In this document: positions 34,232-43,020 of the stretch, piece after piece
How the letters are laid out: each line of letters opens with the position of its first letter
How positions within the stretch are numbered: position 1 is the first letter of the stretch
Assembly: GCA_016935665.1 (NCBI GenBank)
Contig: JAFGQN010000242.1
Coordinates: 1-64,000, forward strand
Direction of reading: 5' to 3'
DNA from: Deltaproteobacteria bacterium
GTDB lineage: Bacteria > Myxococcota_A > Polyangia > JAAYKL01
Length of the DNA stretch: 64,000 bases
Notes under the pieces: generated by a model
Told to the model about the DNA's origin: nothing
Seen by the model: only the letters and a program-made list of their open reading frames with translations
Database searches by the model: none
Made by a program: the position numbers and the translations under genes

Positions 34232-35002
34232 ATGACGACGATTGGTAGCGAAGAGGCGTACGAGCGATGCTACGATGCCTTCATGGCCATAAAGGCAGAC
34301 AAAGTGGTGAACTGCAACATTCCCACAGATATTGCTGTGGCCGATGCGAGGGAACTGGCGCTTTGCGCTCTGGACGATCGGGTGGCGCTGATGGGGGCTG
34401 GTATCGATGCCGACGCGGTTGATACACTTGCCGATCGCGCCGGGGCGTTCAGCTGTGCCGCAGCCCGGTATGAAGCCGTCCTGAACAGCGATCCGGTCAC
34501 CTCTGAAAAATGGTGTTCTCTGCAGTCTGTGGCGTATGAAATCCAACGCTACCTCATCCGGTATTTGAGTTTTGCCTACCGCAGAGATCGCAGCCTCTAC
34601 ACCAAAGTGGCCATCATTCGCAACGGGATGGGCCCCAAAGACATGGTAATGGACTTACTGGCCCTGGCGCTGTTGGCCGAAGCAAACCCGGCCCCGCTGC
34701 GGCGTATTCCGGCGTTTGATTTCGAAAAACTCAAGGAAGCTAAAAAGCTGCACAATGCCATGAGCGAGCTGTTGGCCATCGCCAGCATCGATCCGGGGAT
34801 GCTCGATGTCACGCAGGAAGTCATGAATCGATCTTATACCTATTACAGAGTTGCCGCCGATGAGGTGAAGGAATATGGACGATTCGTTTTTGGCGGGACC
34901 AGACGCGCCGAACACTATGCCCAGGATTCCATCGTCACCAACACCCGCAAACGCGCGCGACTCGCTGTTGTAAATGACCACAACGAAACCGAAGCCGTGT
35001 AA
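34232..35002 (+). CDS. Hypothetical helical protein
   Basis: The 256-residue protein starts at ATG 34232, six bases after AGGAGG; an upstream in-frame ATG at 34169 has no such site. It is predicted helical, Ala-rich and without signal peptide or membrane segment. A pattern such as MVMDLLALALLAEANPAPLRRIPAFDF is not a domain I know. No function can be assigned. It stands by itself, with 230 bases after it. Confidence 0.65.
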   Translation: MTTIGSEEAYERCYDAFMAIKADKVVNCNIPTDIAVADARELALCALDDRVALMGAGIDADAVDTLADRAGAFSCAAARYEAVLNSDPVTSEKWCSLQSVAYEIQRYLIRYLSFAYRRDRSLYTKVAIIRNGMGPKDMVMDLLALALLAEANPAPLRRIPAFDFEKLKEAKKLHNAMSELLAIASIDPGMLDVTQEVMNRSYTYYRVAADEVKEYGRFVFGGTRRAEHYAQDSIVTNTRKRARLAVVNDHNETEAV

Positions 35003-35251
35003 TTTATTCATCGAGCAGGGACAACATGATGCCGTTTGAAACCGAATTTCAATGGAGTAGATGGCATCATTGCGATCTCCAAAACCGGAAACTATTAAAA
35101 ATAAACGCGCCTTCCGTTTTTTTTTTAAACGCCATATCCAGCTGCCCGTAAAAAAAAACGTTTATCCTTTCTATCTGCGAAAACATGATATATCTGAGTT
35201 CGAAAAGACTTTGCTTTTGTTTTGGGGAAATTTAAAGGATGCTTGTAAATT

Positions 35252-37792
35252 ATGAATTTATTTGCACGAATCAGTAACATCTGGAATTCAAGTGAACTAC
35301 CTCACGCATTTAGGCGATTTTATCCGCTGGCGCTTTTCGCTGTCGCCGTTATCTCACTGCTCTGGTATCTGGGAGAGGAGTCATGGATACTTAAACACAT
35401 CTACCTCATCTTCACACTTTCCAGCGCAGCGCTCCTTATAGAAATATTCCTGCCACTTCTCTATGGAAAGAGGGAAAATCGCTCAAAAAATCACCGAATT
35501 TCCGGCATCATTTGGGAGTGCATCCCGCCTGTGGTGATCATGGTCGTTGTCAGCATTGTATTTCGCGATATCTTCAAAGGTGAAATTCCCTACTCCTACG
35601 ACCATCCCATTCAGATTTTGAACGGCTGGATTATGTCCGACAAACTTCTGGCAACCGACCGGCTATCCGGGTGGGTACACGACAGGGGGCTGGGATTTCC
35701 TGCGGGAACACTTTATCCACAGGGCGCCTATTACCTGATGTCATTTGTCAAATGGATTCTGCCGGCCGATATGAGCTGGGACCGTGTATATGCATACTCT
35801 TTTCTTCTCTCCATGTTTATCTGGCACAACACCGTGTATGGCGCCGGCCGACTCATCAAAAACCGAACCACCGGTCTTATTGCCGGCCTGTTGGCAGTGG
35901 TGGATCCGGGCGCATATTTTCAGGGAGGAAATAATTTCGCGGTATACTGGGGGGTATGGCCGTCATGTGTGGCCGGTGGTCTATGTCTGTTTGGCGCAGC
36001 CCTCTTTTATCGCGCCATCAGTCGCAACAGCGTTTACAGTTTCATCTCAGCGGCGATAGTCTCTGGCTGGGCGATTACATTTCATCCCGTTGCCCTAATC
36101 TATCTGATGGTCTCTTTTGGCCTGGCCACCGTACACGTCATTATTGTTTTCGCATGGGAAAAGCCATGGAAAATCACGCTGAAGGCGGCAGCGCTGGGGG
36201 CAATGACGGTAGGCGTGGCGGCAGTATGGCTACTGCCATTCCTTGCCTACAAAGAATACTCTGAGCCACTGCAATCCGGGTTGGCTGACTTCGAAAAGCT
36301 GGTGGCGAATTTTCTCTCATTAACGTTCTATCCCAACATGTGGGCACTGGTGTTTGCCACCTCCATCCTGGGCGCCATTCTGGCATACATTGAACGGCGA
36401 CCGCTAATGATATTCTTTGTGCTTTTAAGCGCTGTCTTTACACTGATGTCGAGTTCCCTTATCAGCGAACACGTATGGGTACCGCTGGAACTTGATACAT
36501 TTATACGAAGATTGCAGCCAAGTCGATTTTACCTCTTCATCCGACCCATTTCGTTGCTGGCGGCCGGCTATGCCGTCAGTTATTTGCTCGATCTTTACGT
36601 TCGTCATGATGCCTCCCGACGTCCCCCTGGAAACCGTTTCCCAGGCTGGCGCAATTATGCGAATCTGCTGCTCACCACTTCCGTATTTGCAGTATTTGTC
36701 GTGCCAGGGGTTACCGAAGCCTTCAAGAAATATGTGGAACCGGCCACTCACTGGAGCCGACTGCCAGACACATGGGAAGATTACCGCAAAGTGGCGGCAT
36801 TTTTAAAGGAACAACCCACGCCCCCACTGGGTATCATTCGCGCCATGTGGGACCGTCGCTGCAATTCAAATGTTCATCATTGCTACGAAGACAGCACCGT
36901 ATATTCGACTGTTCCCCAATATTTCCCAGCCCACCACAGTGGCGCTACGTTCAATGGATTTTTCGCACCCCGCAGCCCCCAAAGGCCTGATTCACCAGTG
37001 GCCAATTTAAATACCAATCTGGCCAGCCGAAGAATGGGAAATGTGAAATACATTGTTACCGATAGAGCTGCGGTTCCCGGTGCGGCAAAGAAAATTTTTT
37101 CTTCAGGCAAACTCAACGTCTTTGTTGACGACGCTGTTCAGGCAGACCGACCATTCGCAATTGAGGGTGGCGCAAACGCCAGGCTGGTGGATTTCGAGGA
37201 TGAATATATTGCAATTGACATTGAAGATGTGCAACCCAAATCCCGACTGGTATTGCATGTATTCGAGTTCTGCAATTGGCATGCATTCCTCAACGGAAAA
37301 GAAATTCCAATCAAAATTTACAATAAAAAAACCATCAAGCGACTGATGCGTGTCGATATACCTGAAAATGGTCTGTTGGAATTTAAATACATCCATGGCA
37401 CACCAGAGCGTTTGAGTCCGTGGATTACTTTTGTAACCCTCCTGATTTGCATCGTGATTCCCTTCAGGCGGCGAATATCACCGGCTCAAATACGCAAGCT
37501 GGTATGCCGAATAGCCCCAAAACGTTCTTCTCATCCAGATGTGAATGCCACTGATTTTCCAGAGGCAACACCCCCCGTTCAAATGGGCGTCCCCGTCAGA
37601 ACAACAGCCGGGCGACCATTTCATCGCAACTGTCGACGAATGAATCCGAGAAGGAACCGATACACCCGGTCTGGAAGGAATTGCCAACACCGGCATTCCA
37701 TCTGTTCCAGAGGCCATCGGCCCCGACGGCGTCGAGGTGCGGTTCGCGGCGCCGGCCGACGCGGCTATTGGACTTCCAAAGGTTGCATTTAA
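35252..37792 (+). CDS. Large multi-pass membrane protein, C-terminus probably frameshifted
   Basis: The product (846 residues as read) has a long run of hydrophobic helices (about 12) up to residue 500, an extracytoplasmic region, and one more helix near 730. It resembles 6-pyruvoyl-tetrahydropterin-synthase-related or glycosyltransferase-type membrane proteins (conserved DHPIQ loop, short RxxxLxxGxxxxxWxxDRGLGFPAG motif after the first helices). The last about 80 residues are Arg-rich and unlike a real tail. Plausible protein sequence continues in other frames to TGA 37809-37811, just before the next start at 37822, with a C6 run near 37570 as a likely slip point. Sequencing error and mutation are both possible. 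A role in glycan export or transfer is only suggested. Confidence 0.75.
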   Translation: MNLFARISNIWNSSELPHAFRRFYPLALFAVAVISLLWYLGEESWILKHIYLIFTLSSAALLIEIFLPLLYGKRENRSKNHRISGIIWECIPPVVIMVVVSIVFRDIFKGEIPYSYDHPIQILNGWIMSDKLLATDRLSGWVHDRGLGFPAGTLYPQGAYYLMSFVKWILPADMSWDRVYAYSFLLSMFIWHNTVYGAGRLIKNRTTGLIAGLLAVVDPGAYFQGGNNFAVYWGVWPSCVAGGLCLFGAALFYRAISRNSVYSFISAAIVSGWAITFHPVALIYLMVSFGLATVHVIIVFAWEKPWKITLKAAALGAMTVGVAAVWLLPFLAYKEYSEPLQSGLADFEKLVANFLSLTFYPNMWALVFATSILGAILAYIERRPLMIFFVLLSAVFTLMSSSLISEHVWVPLELDTFIRRLQPSRFYLFIRPISLLAAGYAVSYLLDLYVRHDASRRPPGNRFPGWRNYANLLLTTSVFAVFVVPGVTEAFKKYVEPATHWSRLPDTWEDYRKVAAFLKEQPTPPLGIIRAMWDRRCNSNVHHCYEDSTVYSTVPQYFPAHHSGATFNGFFAPRSPQRPDSPVANLNTNLASRRMGNVKYIVTDRAAVPGAAKKIFSSGKLNVFVDDAVQADRPFAIEGGANARLVDFEDEYIAIDIEDVQPKSRLVLHVFEFCNWHAFLNGKEIPIKIYNKKTIKRLMRVDIPENGLLEFKYIHGTPERLSPWITFVTLLICIVIPFRRRISPAQIRKLVCRIAPKRSSHPDVNATDFPEATPPVQMGVPVRTTAGRPFHRNCRRMNPRRNRYTRSGRNCQHRHSICSRGHRPRRRRGAVRGAGRRGYWTSKGCI

Positions 37793-37821
37793 CAGAACAA
37801 CCGGTTTATGATTGCGGGGTT

Positions 37822-39150
37822 ATGGAACAGGTTCCCCATGCGATAATAGTCTCTCCCGATGCGCGAACATCGCGATATCTATCTGCGTGTATCGGCCAGG
37901 ACGAAAATTGCAAATCCGTTACAGCAACGAAGGATTTCGAAAAGAAGGTCACCGTGTTTATCAACGCAGATGAACATCCGGTGCTGATCATTGTGCCATT
38001 TGAAAACATGCCCTTCGAAGTGGTCCATCTGTGCCGCACCTGTTCCGAAAAAGCCGGATTAACGCTGCTATGGGCGCGGGAATCCAACCAGAGAGGCGAC
38101 GGCTGGCTGCTGTTGAAGCTGCTGCAAAACGCCGGGGCCACCGTCTGTGAGACACTGGATTCCCTTGCGCTCACCGCACGGCTGTTTCAGGTTTCCGCGT
38201 CGCAAAATATCCGCTTTTCGTCTGTGGCACAGGTGGCGGTTCAGAACGCGGTGATGGCCCATCTTTCTGACGCCATAACCGATGTGACCGATGAAAACGC
38301 AAACAAAAACGCGCCACAGATAAAGATGAACAAGTCCGCGCAGCTTGTGGCGACAATCGGCAAAAAAAGCGTTCCCGTCACATCATCACCATCGGTGCTT
38401 GGCGACGCATTAACGAAACTGTGCGGACACTTCAGCAAGCAACGCCCCAAAGTTGCTTCCCCCGAAATAACATACGATGTCGATATTATTGAGATGATAG
38501 CCCGGCCCCCGGCGCGGATTCTCTCGGAAACGGCCTCCAAGCGATTGCTGGGTGCGTTTGGATTGGAAACCCCAAAGGAAATGCTCTGTGATTCCCCCAG
38601 CAAGGCGGTGCGATTTGCCAAATCACTGGACGGCCCGGCAACCCTCAAACTGGTGCGTCCCAATTTCCGTTTCAAGACCTCCCTGGGCGGCGTTATCCAT
38701 GATGTGACTGGCCCTTCGGAAATCCAGAAGGCATATCAGTCCCTGCTCACGCTTTCGGCGGACATGGGCGGCGGCCGGGCACTGGGTATTCTGGTCTGCG
38801 AGCAAATCGAAACAGCGCATCAGGTCTGGCTGGACGCCAGGCGTCACAACGCCCTTGGACGCATCGTATATTTTGGCAAGCGGAGTGAAACAACTGAGCA
38901 ACCGGACGGCGTGCTCACCCTGCCATGCAGCCTTCAAAATTGTGTGGATGCCATTTGCCGCGCTTTTCCGGAGATGCCCGAGCCCGCATCGAATGCGTTG
39001 GCGAACGCCATGTTTCGCTTTGGCGCCATGTGCACCCATTTGGGGGAACAGGTGGGGCTGGCCCAGATTCACCCACTGGCCATTACACCCGCAGGCGCAT
39101 TGATGCTGGATGCGGTGGTGGGTATCACCGACTACTATCCCGAAAGATGA
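37822..39150 (+). CDS. ATP-grasp acyl-CoA synthetase (ADP-forming)-like protein
   Basis: The 442-residue protein resembles the C-terminal half of ADP-forming acyl-CoA synthetases. Residues about 50-140 look like a CoA-ligase subdomain (VLIIVPFE, LQNAGATVCETLDSLALTARL). An ATP-grasp-5 domain fills about 224-442 (SETASKRLLGAFGLETPKEM, TLKLVRPNFRFKTSLGG, IHPLAITPAGALMLDA). The N-terminal CoA-binding Rossmann domain is missing and I see no catalytic His-loop. It may need a partner subunit or have a different role. I start at ATG 37822 (weak site GCGGGG). Its stop overlaps the SDR start (ATGA), so the two are coupled. Confidence 0.7.
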   Translation: MEQVPHAIIVSPDARTSRYLSACIGQDENCKSVTATKDFEKKVTVFINADEHPVLIIVPFENMPFEVVHLCRTCSEKAGLTLLWARESNQRGDGWLLLKLLQNAGATVCETLDSLALTARLFQVSASQNIRFSSVAQVAVQNAVMAHLSDAITDVTDENANKNAPQIKMNKSAQLVATIGKKSVPVTSSPSVLGDALTKLCGHFSKQRPKVASPEITYDVDIIEMIARPPARILSETASKRLLGAFGLETPKEMLCDSPSKAVRFAKSLDGPATLKLVRPNFRFKTSLGGVIHDVTGPSEIQKAYQSLLTLSADMGGGRALGILVCEQIETAHQVWLDARRHNALGRIVYFGKRSETTEQPDGVLTLPCSLQNCVDAICRAFPEMPEPASNALANAMFRFGAMCTHLGEQVGLAQIHPLAITPAGALMLDAVVGITDYYPER

Positions 39151-39920
39151 ATATTATGACCGAAGCAACCAAAAAAGTGGCGCTGGTAACCGGTGGCGCG
39201 CAGGGAATTGGCAGGGCCATCTGTCTTAGACTGGTAAACGAAGGGATGCGGGTGGAAGCTGCCGATTTGGACGCAGAAGCTGTTGCCGAACGCAATGCTG
39301 CATTCTCCCCTTCCCTGAGGCACCACGTCGCCGATGTGTCGTGTGAAGAGGATGTGAAATCACTTGTGGAACACATCGAACAAGCCCATGGCCGGCTGGA
39401 TGTTCTGATTAACAATGCAGCCATCGTAAATCCGGTAAATGCACCCATCGAGCAACTGGCGCTTGCAGACTGGAACAAAGTGATTGCCACCAATCTGACG
39501 GGCGCATTTTTATGTGTCAAATACGCCACGCCGCTACTCAGGAAATCCGGTGGCGCCATCGTAAATATCGCTTCCACCCGCGCCTTGCAATCTGAAGCCA
39601 ACACCGAAGCCTATGGGACCAGCAAAGGCGGTCTCGTGGCGCTGACACACGCTCTGGCGGTCAGCCTTGGGCCTTTGGTTCGCGTGAACTGCATCAGTCC
39701 TGGCTGGATAGCTACCGCGGCATTTCAAAAAGAATCCAAACGCACTGACCCCACATTTTCATCGCGAGACCATCTGCAGCATCCCGCAGGTCGTGTGGGT
39801 GTTCCCGAAGACATCGCCGCCATGGTCGCCTACCTGGCATCCAGCGATGCCGGCTTCATCACCGGACAAAACTTTGTTATCGATGGCGGCATGACCCGCA
39901 AAATGATTTACGAGGAGTAA
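39147..39920 (+). CDS. Short-chain dehydrogenase/reductase
   Basis: The 257-residue SDR has the NAD(P)-binding TGGAQGIGRA motif, NNAAI, the catalytic Ser in NIASTRA, and YGTSK (Tyr-x-x-x-Lys). The C-terminal GxxFVIDGGMT is the usual SDR ending. The ATGA overlap with the previous gene indicates coupling; ATG 39156 is an alternative start. The cosubstrate and product are unknown. Confidence 0.93.
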   Translation: MNIMTEATKKVALVTGGAQGIGRAICLRLVNEGMRVEAADLDAEAVAERNAAFSPSLRHHVADVSCEEDVKSLVEHIEQAHGRLDVLINNAAIVNPVNAPIEQLALADWNKVIATNLTGAFLCVKYATPLLRKSGGAIVNIASTRALQSEANTEAYGTSKGGLVALTHALAVSLGPLVRVNCISPGWIATAAFQKESKRTDPTFSSRDHLQHPAGRVGVPEDIAAMVAYLASSDAGFITGQNFVIDGGMTRKMIYEE

Positions 39921-40152
39921 TATCCGAAATCGCCACCGCCCAATTTACAGGCAAAAACAAATACGCCAACGCTCGTTGAGCGGCTACAAATCAACGACAA
40001 TATGCAGGAACAGACACACTCCTATTGGCAAAATTGCACGATATCCCAAAACTGCGTTGACGAATCGGGCGTACAATCTTATCGAGAAAACCGTGAGGCA
40101 TTTTTAGGCTTTGTCTCAAAAAGGTAATTGAACCTTTCGAAATTTTGTTTTT

Positions 40153-40234
40153 GCCCCAGAGGGGCCGAGACATAATAGCCCCGGGCGTCGCCCGGGGTTC
40201 AAGCATATCAATAGAGAAGAAGCCCTGAAAGGGC
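40153..40234. repeat. REP palindrome cluster, left
   Basis: Three consecutive short palindromes: GCCCCAGAGGGGC, AGCCCCGGGCGTCGCCCGGG and GCCCTGAAAGGGC. The same three kinds recur at 40792-41014 and 41616-41700, so they form a REP/BIME family linked to the nearby RAYT-like gene. Confidence 0.85.
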
Positions 40235-40336
40235 GTTACATTGAGAACCAGATCACATGCATTGCCTTTTTTTTGATTTTTCGATTTCAATTTCGCAGTC
40301 TGATTTCACTACGTTTTTTTTTAAAGTGAGGTCCAG

Positions 40337-40787
40337 ATGTCAAGATTGTTATTGAACGATCAGCAATGGGAAAAAGTATCCCGATTGATTCCGGAAAGCA
40401 AATCCGGCGGCCGGCCGCCACTGCCGAGACGAAAGATATTAAATGGAATATTTTGGATTCTCCGTACCGGTGCCCCATGGAGAGATTTGCCAGGAAAATT
40501 TGGTGCATGGCAGACAGTTTGGCGGCTGTTTGATAAATGGAATAGCGATGGCACTTTGGACAATATCCTCGGGACCCTTCAGGGGGAAGTTGGGTTCAAT
40601 CAGGAACTTTGGTGTATTGATGGTACCGTCATACGCGCAGCACGATGCGCCTCTGGTGGAGGAAAAAAAAGATGACCCATCTGAGCCCATGGATCATGCA
40701 TTGGGACGTTCGCGAGGGGGATATTCTACGAAATTGCATATCGTGTGTGATGCAGAAGGCCACCCATTATGTTTTCATTTTGAATGC
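40337..40787 (+). pseudogene. IS5-family transposase, 3'-truncated
   Basis: The first frame (40337-40675) encodes the IS5/DUF4096 N-terminal region with RPPLPRRKILNGIFWILRTG and APWRDLPGKFG, 112 residues to a stop. After an A8 run at 40663-40670 the second frame continues with SRGGYSTKLHIVCDAEGHPL, the start of the DDE catalytic domain. IS5 (IS427 group) elements commonly use -1 frameshifting here. The second frame ends at about 40787 where REP palindromes begin, so most of the catalytic domain is gone. GTGAGG precedes the start. Confidence 0.9.
40663..40670 (+). promoter_or_regulatory. Slippery A8 at the transposase frame junction
   Basis: Eight consecutive A residues lie at the end of the first IS5 frame, where the second frame overlaps in -1 register. 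This is a typical programmed -1 frameshift site in this group; whether it acts here is moot since the gene is truncated. Confidence 0.6.
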
Positions 40788-40791
40788 TTTT

Positions 40792-41014
40792 GGCCCTGAA
40801 AGGGCATGCGCATAATAGCCCCGGGCATCGCCCGGGGGACGGATGATGATTTATGAAAATAGCCCTGTAAGGGCGCCACATCCGTCGACGGGCCTTTAAA
40901 GTCGACTATTGTAGCCCCGAATGTAACGCCCTTTGCAGGGCTGAATATATTTGTCTATTCACCGAAACCCCGGGCGATGCCCGGGGCTGTTATGCAGCAG
41001 CCCCTCCGGGGCGG
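40792..41014. repeat. REP palindrome cluster, middle
   Basis: This non-coding block upstream of the RAYT gene contains six or more palindromes, including GGCCCTGAAAGGGC, AGCCCCGGGCATCGCCCGGG, AGCCCTGTAAGGGC, CGCCCTTTGCAGGGC, CCCCGGGCGATGCCCGGGG and GCCCCTCCGGGGC. It begins exactly where the IS5 transposase stops being recognisable. Confidence 0.85.
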
Positions 41015-41150
41015 TTTCACGGAAAACCGTCGAGTCTTTTCTCGTTTTGAAAAAACTGCTAAGAACTTCGGCGGCATGGTAAAAATGGCATTCATCAGAT
41101 GTTATTTGAAGCTGTAGAACCGAAATGTTCCACAGTAAAGGAGTCGGGCA

Positions 41151-41603
41151 ATGGCGCAGTCACTATCCATGGTATTGCTTCACATTGTTTTCAGCACCCA
41201 CAATCGGCAAAAGACGATACCGAAACATCTTCGTTCGAAACTGCATGCGTATCTTGCCGGGGTTTGCCGGGCTATCGGCGCTGAAGCCTTTCGCGTCGGC
41301 GGCACAGACGATCATGTTCACATTGCCTGCACGTTGCCGCGCACCCTAACAATGGCGAAACTTGTCGAGGAAGTAAAAAAGCCATCCTCTTCGTGGATGA
41401 AGCAACAGGAAGGCGGAACAGCTAATTTTTCATGGCAGTCTGGATATGGTATTTTCTCCCTGGGCCAATCAAAGCTGTCTGCATTGCTTCGTTATGTCGA
41501 TAACCAGGAGGAACACCACAGGTCAAATAGCTTCAAAGAAGAGCTTCTGGTTCTTTTGGAAAAATATGGCGTGTCTTATGATGAAAAATACCTCTGGGAT
41601 TAA
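41151..41603 (+). CDS. RAYT/IS200-type Y1 transposase
   Basis: The 150-residue protein carries the HUH motif (DDHVHIA) and the catalytic Tyr (SGYGIFSLG) of Y1 single-strand transposases, at the length typical of IS200-like enzymes. AGGAG lies seven bases before ATG 41151. REP-type palindromes flank it on both sides (40792-41014, 41616-41700), as in REP-associated tyrosine transposases, which cleave and join REP sequences through single-stranded DNA. The gene seems intact. It has invaded an IS5 element and shares its limits with it. Confidence 0.9.
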   Translation: MAQSLSMVLLHIVFSTHNRQKTIPKHLRSKLHAYLAGVCRAIGAEAFRVGGTDDHVHIACTLPRTLTMAKLVEEVKKPSSSWMKQQEGGTANFSWQSGYGIFSLGQSKLSALLRYVDNQEEHHRSNSFKEELLVLLEKYGVSYDEKYLWD

Positions 41604-41615
41604 CCGATATGGAAC

Positions 41616-41700
41616 GCCCTTTCAGGGCTAAAAACATTAATCGAACGCCAGAACCCCGGGCGCTGCCCGGGGCTGATATGCCTGGGCCCCTTCGGGGCGG
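41616..41700. repeat. REP palindrome cluster, right
   Basis: Palindromes GCCCTTTCAGGGC, CCCCGGGCGCTGCCCGGGG and GGCCCCTTCGGGGCGG follow the transposase stop directly and mirror those at 40153-40234. The IS5 right terminal repeat follows 16 bases later. Confidence 0.85.
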
Positions 41701-41867
41701 CTTATACCAAAAGAACTTTTGAGACAAAGCCTAGTGTGCGAAGCCAAATCAATTGAGACAGTGAGTGTGAATCTGACCAGAATAGCCGTATCCAGCAGCG
41801 ACGGAAAAACAGTCGGTCAGCACTCTGCAACGGCAGCTCCTGAGACGCGTTTTTCCTGTGTATCCCG

Positions 41868-43016
41868 TCACGGCAAGTCAGATAATCCCTGTTGTACTGC
41901 AGCTATCACCCGCGCAACAGCATCGTCAGACAGCGAATTGAACATTGGCAGAGACATTATTCGCTCACACGCGCTCTCGGTGTTGGGACAGTGAACATAG
42001 CCACCATTGTGGTGCTGCACATAATAGTCGTGCTGATATACGGGAATGTAATGCACGTTAACGCCAATGCGTCTGCTGCGCAAAAAATCAAACAGCTGCT
42101 GACGGGCGTTCGCGCCGTATTGCTCTGCCAGTCGGAGCACATACAAATGATATGCGTGGGTCCGATTCTCGTGAACATACAAAGGGTCCAGGCGATGGTC
42201 ACCGGCAAACGCGGCGTCATATTGCTTTGCAATCTGCTGTCGCCGTTCCAACCATCCATCGATTTTCTTTAATTGACTCGACGCCAGCGCGCATTGAATG
42301 TCGGTGATGCGATAGTTGTATCCCAGCGTCTTCATTGTGTACCGCCACGTCCCTTCCCTGCTGCGTTGCGCGTGGTCGGCATCTATCCCGTGGTTTCGAA
42401 AGCGACGCATGGCATCCGCCCACTCTTTGCGGTGCGTGGTCACAAGGCCCCCTTCCCCACTGGTGATATGCTTTACCGGATGAAAACTGTAGGTGGCCAA
42501 ATCCGCATGAAACGCACAGCTTCTGTCACCATAGGTGGCCCCCAGACTGTGGGCGCAATCCGCGATAAGCACGAGGTGATAACGATTGCACAACTCGCGC
42601 AGCGCTGTGTAGTCGCATGGCTGGCCTGCATAATCGACGGCGATGATGGCTCTGGTTCGTGATGTGATTTTTTTTTCGACATCAACAGGGGCAATTAAAA
42701 GCGTGTCCGCCAAAACATCGGCAAAAACCGGCGTCGCCCCCAAATAAAGAACGCAATTGGCGCTGGCGGCAAAAGTGAGTGGCGACAAAATGACTTCATC
42801 TCCTTTGCCAATCCCCGCCGCATGCACCGCACAATGCAGAGCAGCTGTACCATTGGATACGGCAACGGCAAATGGGACACCCAGATACTGGCACATGTCC
42901 TGTTCGAACTGTGCCACACGGGGACCGGTGGTCAGCAGGGGCGACCGCAGCGCGTCCAGTACGGCCGCTTCATCGTCCCTGTCGATGGATTGCCTGCCAT
43001 AGGGAATGAAGTCCAT
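41868..43016 (-). CDS. pseC: UDP-4-amino-sugar aminotransferase PseC
   Basis: The 382-residue PLP aminotransferase belongs to the DegT/DnrJ/EryC1 family and matches PseC, which transfers an amino group to UDP-2-acetamido-2,6-dideoxy-L-arabino-hexos-4-ulose in pseudaminic acid synthesis. The PLP lysine (K182) sits in FHPVKHITSGEGG. GNGTAALHCA, DCAHSLGA and the RNHGID motif also fit. I begin at ATG 43016, five bases after the pseB stop; longer starts inside pseB are possible. It follows pseB in the same operon. No later Pse genes (pseH, G, I, F) follow; the IS5-type element is 130 bases downstream. Confidence 0.93.
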   Translation of the reverse strand: MDFIPYGRQSIDRDDEAAVLDALRSPLLTTGPRVAQFEQDMCQYLGVPFAVAVSNGTAALHCAVHAAGIGKGDEVILSPLTFAASANCVLYLGATPVFADVLADTLLIAPVDVEKKITSRTRAIIAVDYAGQPCDYTALRELCNRYHLVLIADCAHSLGATYGDRSCAFHADLATYSFHPVKHITSGEGGLVTTHRKEWADAMRRFRNHGIDADHAQRSREGTWRYTMKTLGYNYRITDIQCALASSQLKKIDGWLERRQQIAKQYDAAFAGDHRLDPLYVHENRTHAYHLYVLRLAEQYGANARQQLFDFLRSRRIGVNVHYIPVYQHDYYVQHHNGGYVHCPNTESACERIMSLPMFNSLSDDAVARVIAAVQQGLSDLP

Positions 43017-43020
43017 TTCG

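Larger units (their letters stand above)
40107..41731. mobile_element. IS5-type element with nested REP/RAYT module
   Basis: The element is delimited by 15-bp perfect terminal inverted repeats GGCTTTGTCTCAAAA (40107-40121 and reverse complement 41717-41731), flanked by TA on each side (40105-40106, 41732-41733), a plausible 2-bp target duplication. Inside lie a broken IS5 transposase (40337-40787) and, replacing its 3' part, an IS200-type transposase gene with REP palindromes on both sides. Further REP palindromes also sit between the left repeat and the IS5 transposase. The IS5 part cannot move on its own; the inner module looks intact. Confidence 0.85.

Noticed and set aside
38925-39146. 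Upstream extension of the SDR reading frame into the ATP-grasp gene.
   Set aside because: The SDR motif begins right after ATG 39147; the extension overlaps a well-supported gene in another frame.
40792-41014. GC-rich palindromes as intrinsic terminators.
   Set aside because: They lack T-runs and recur in sets at three places around the Y1 transposase, which fits REP elements.
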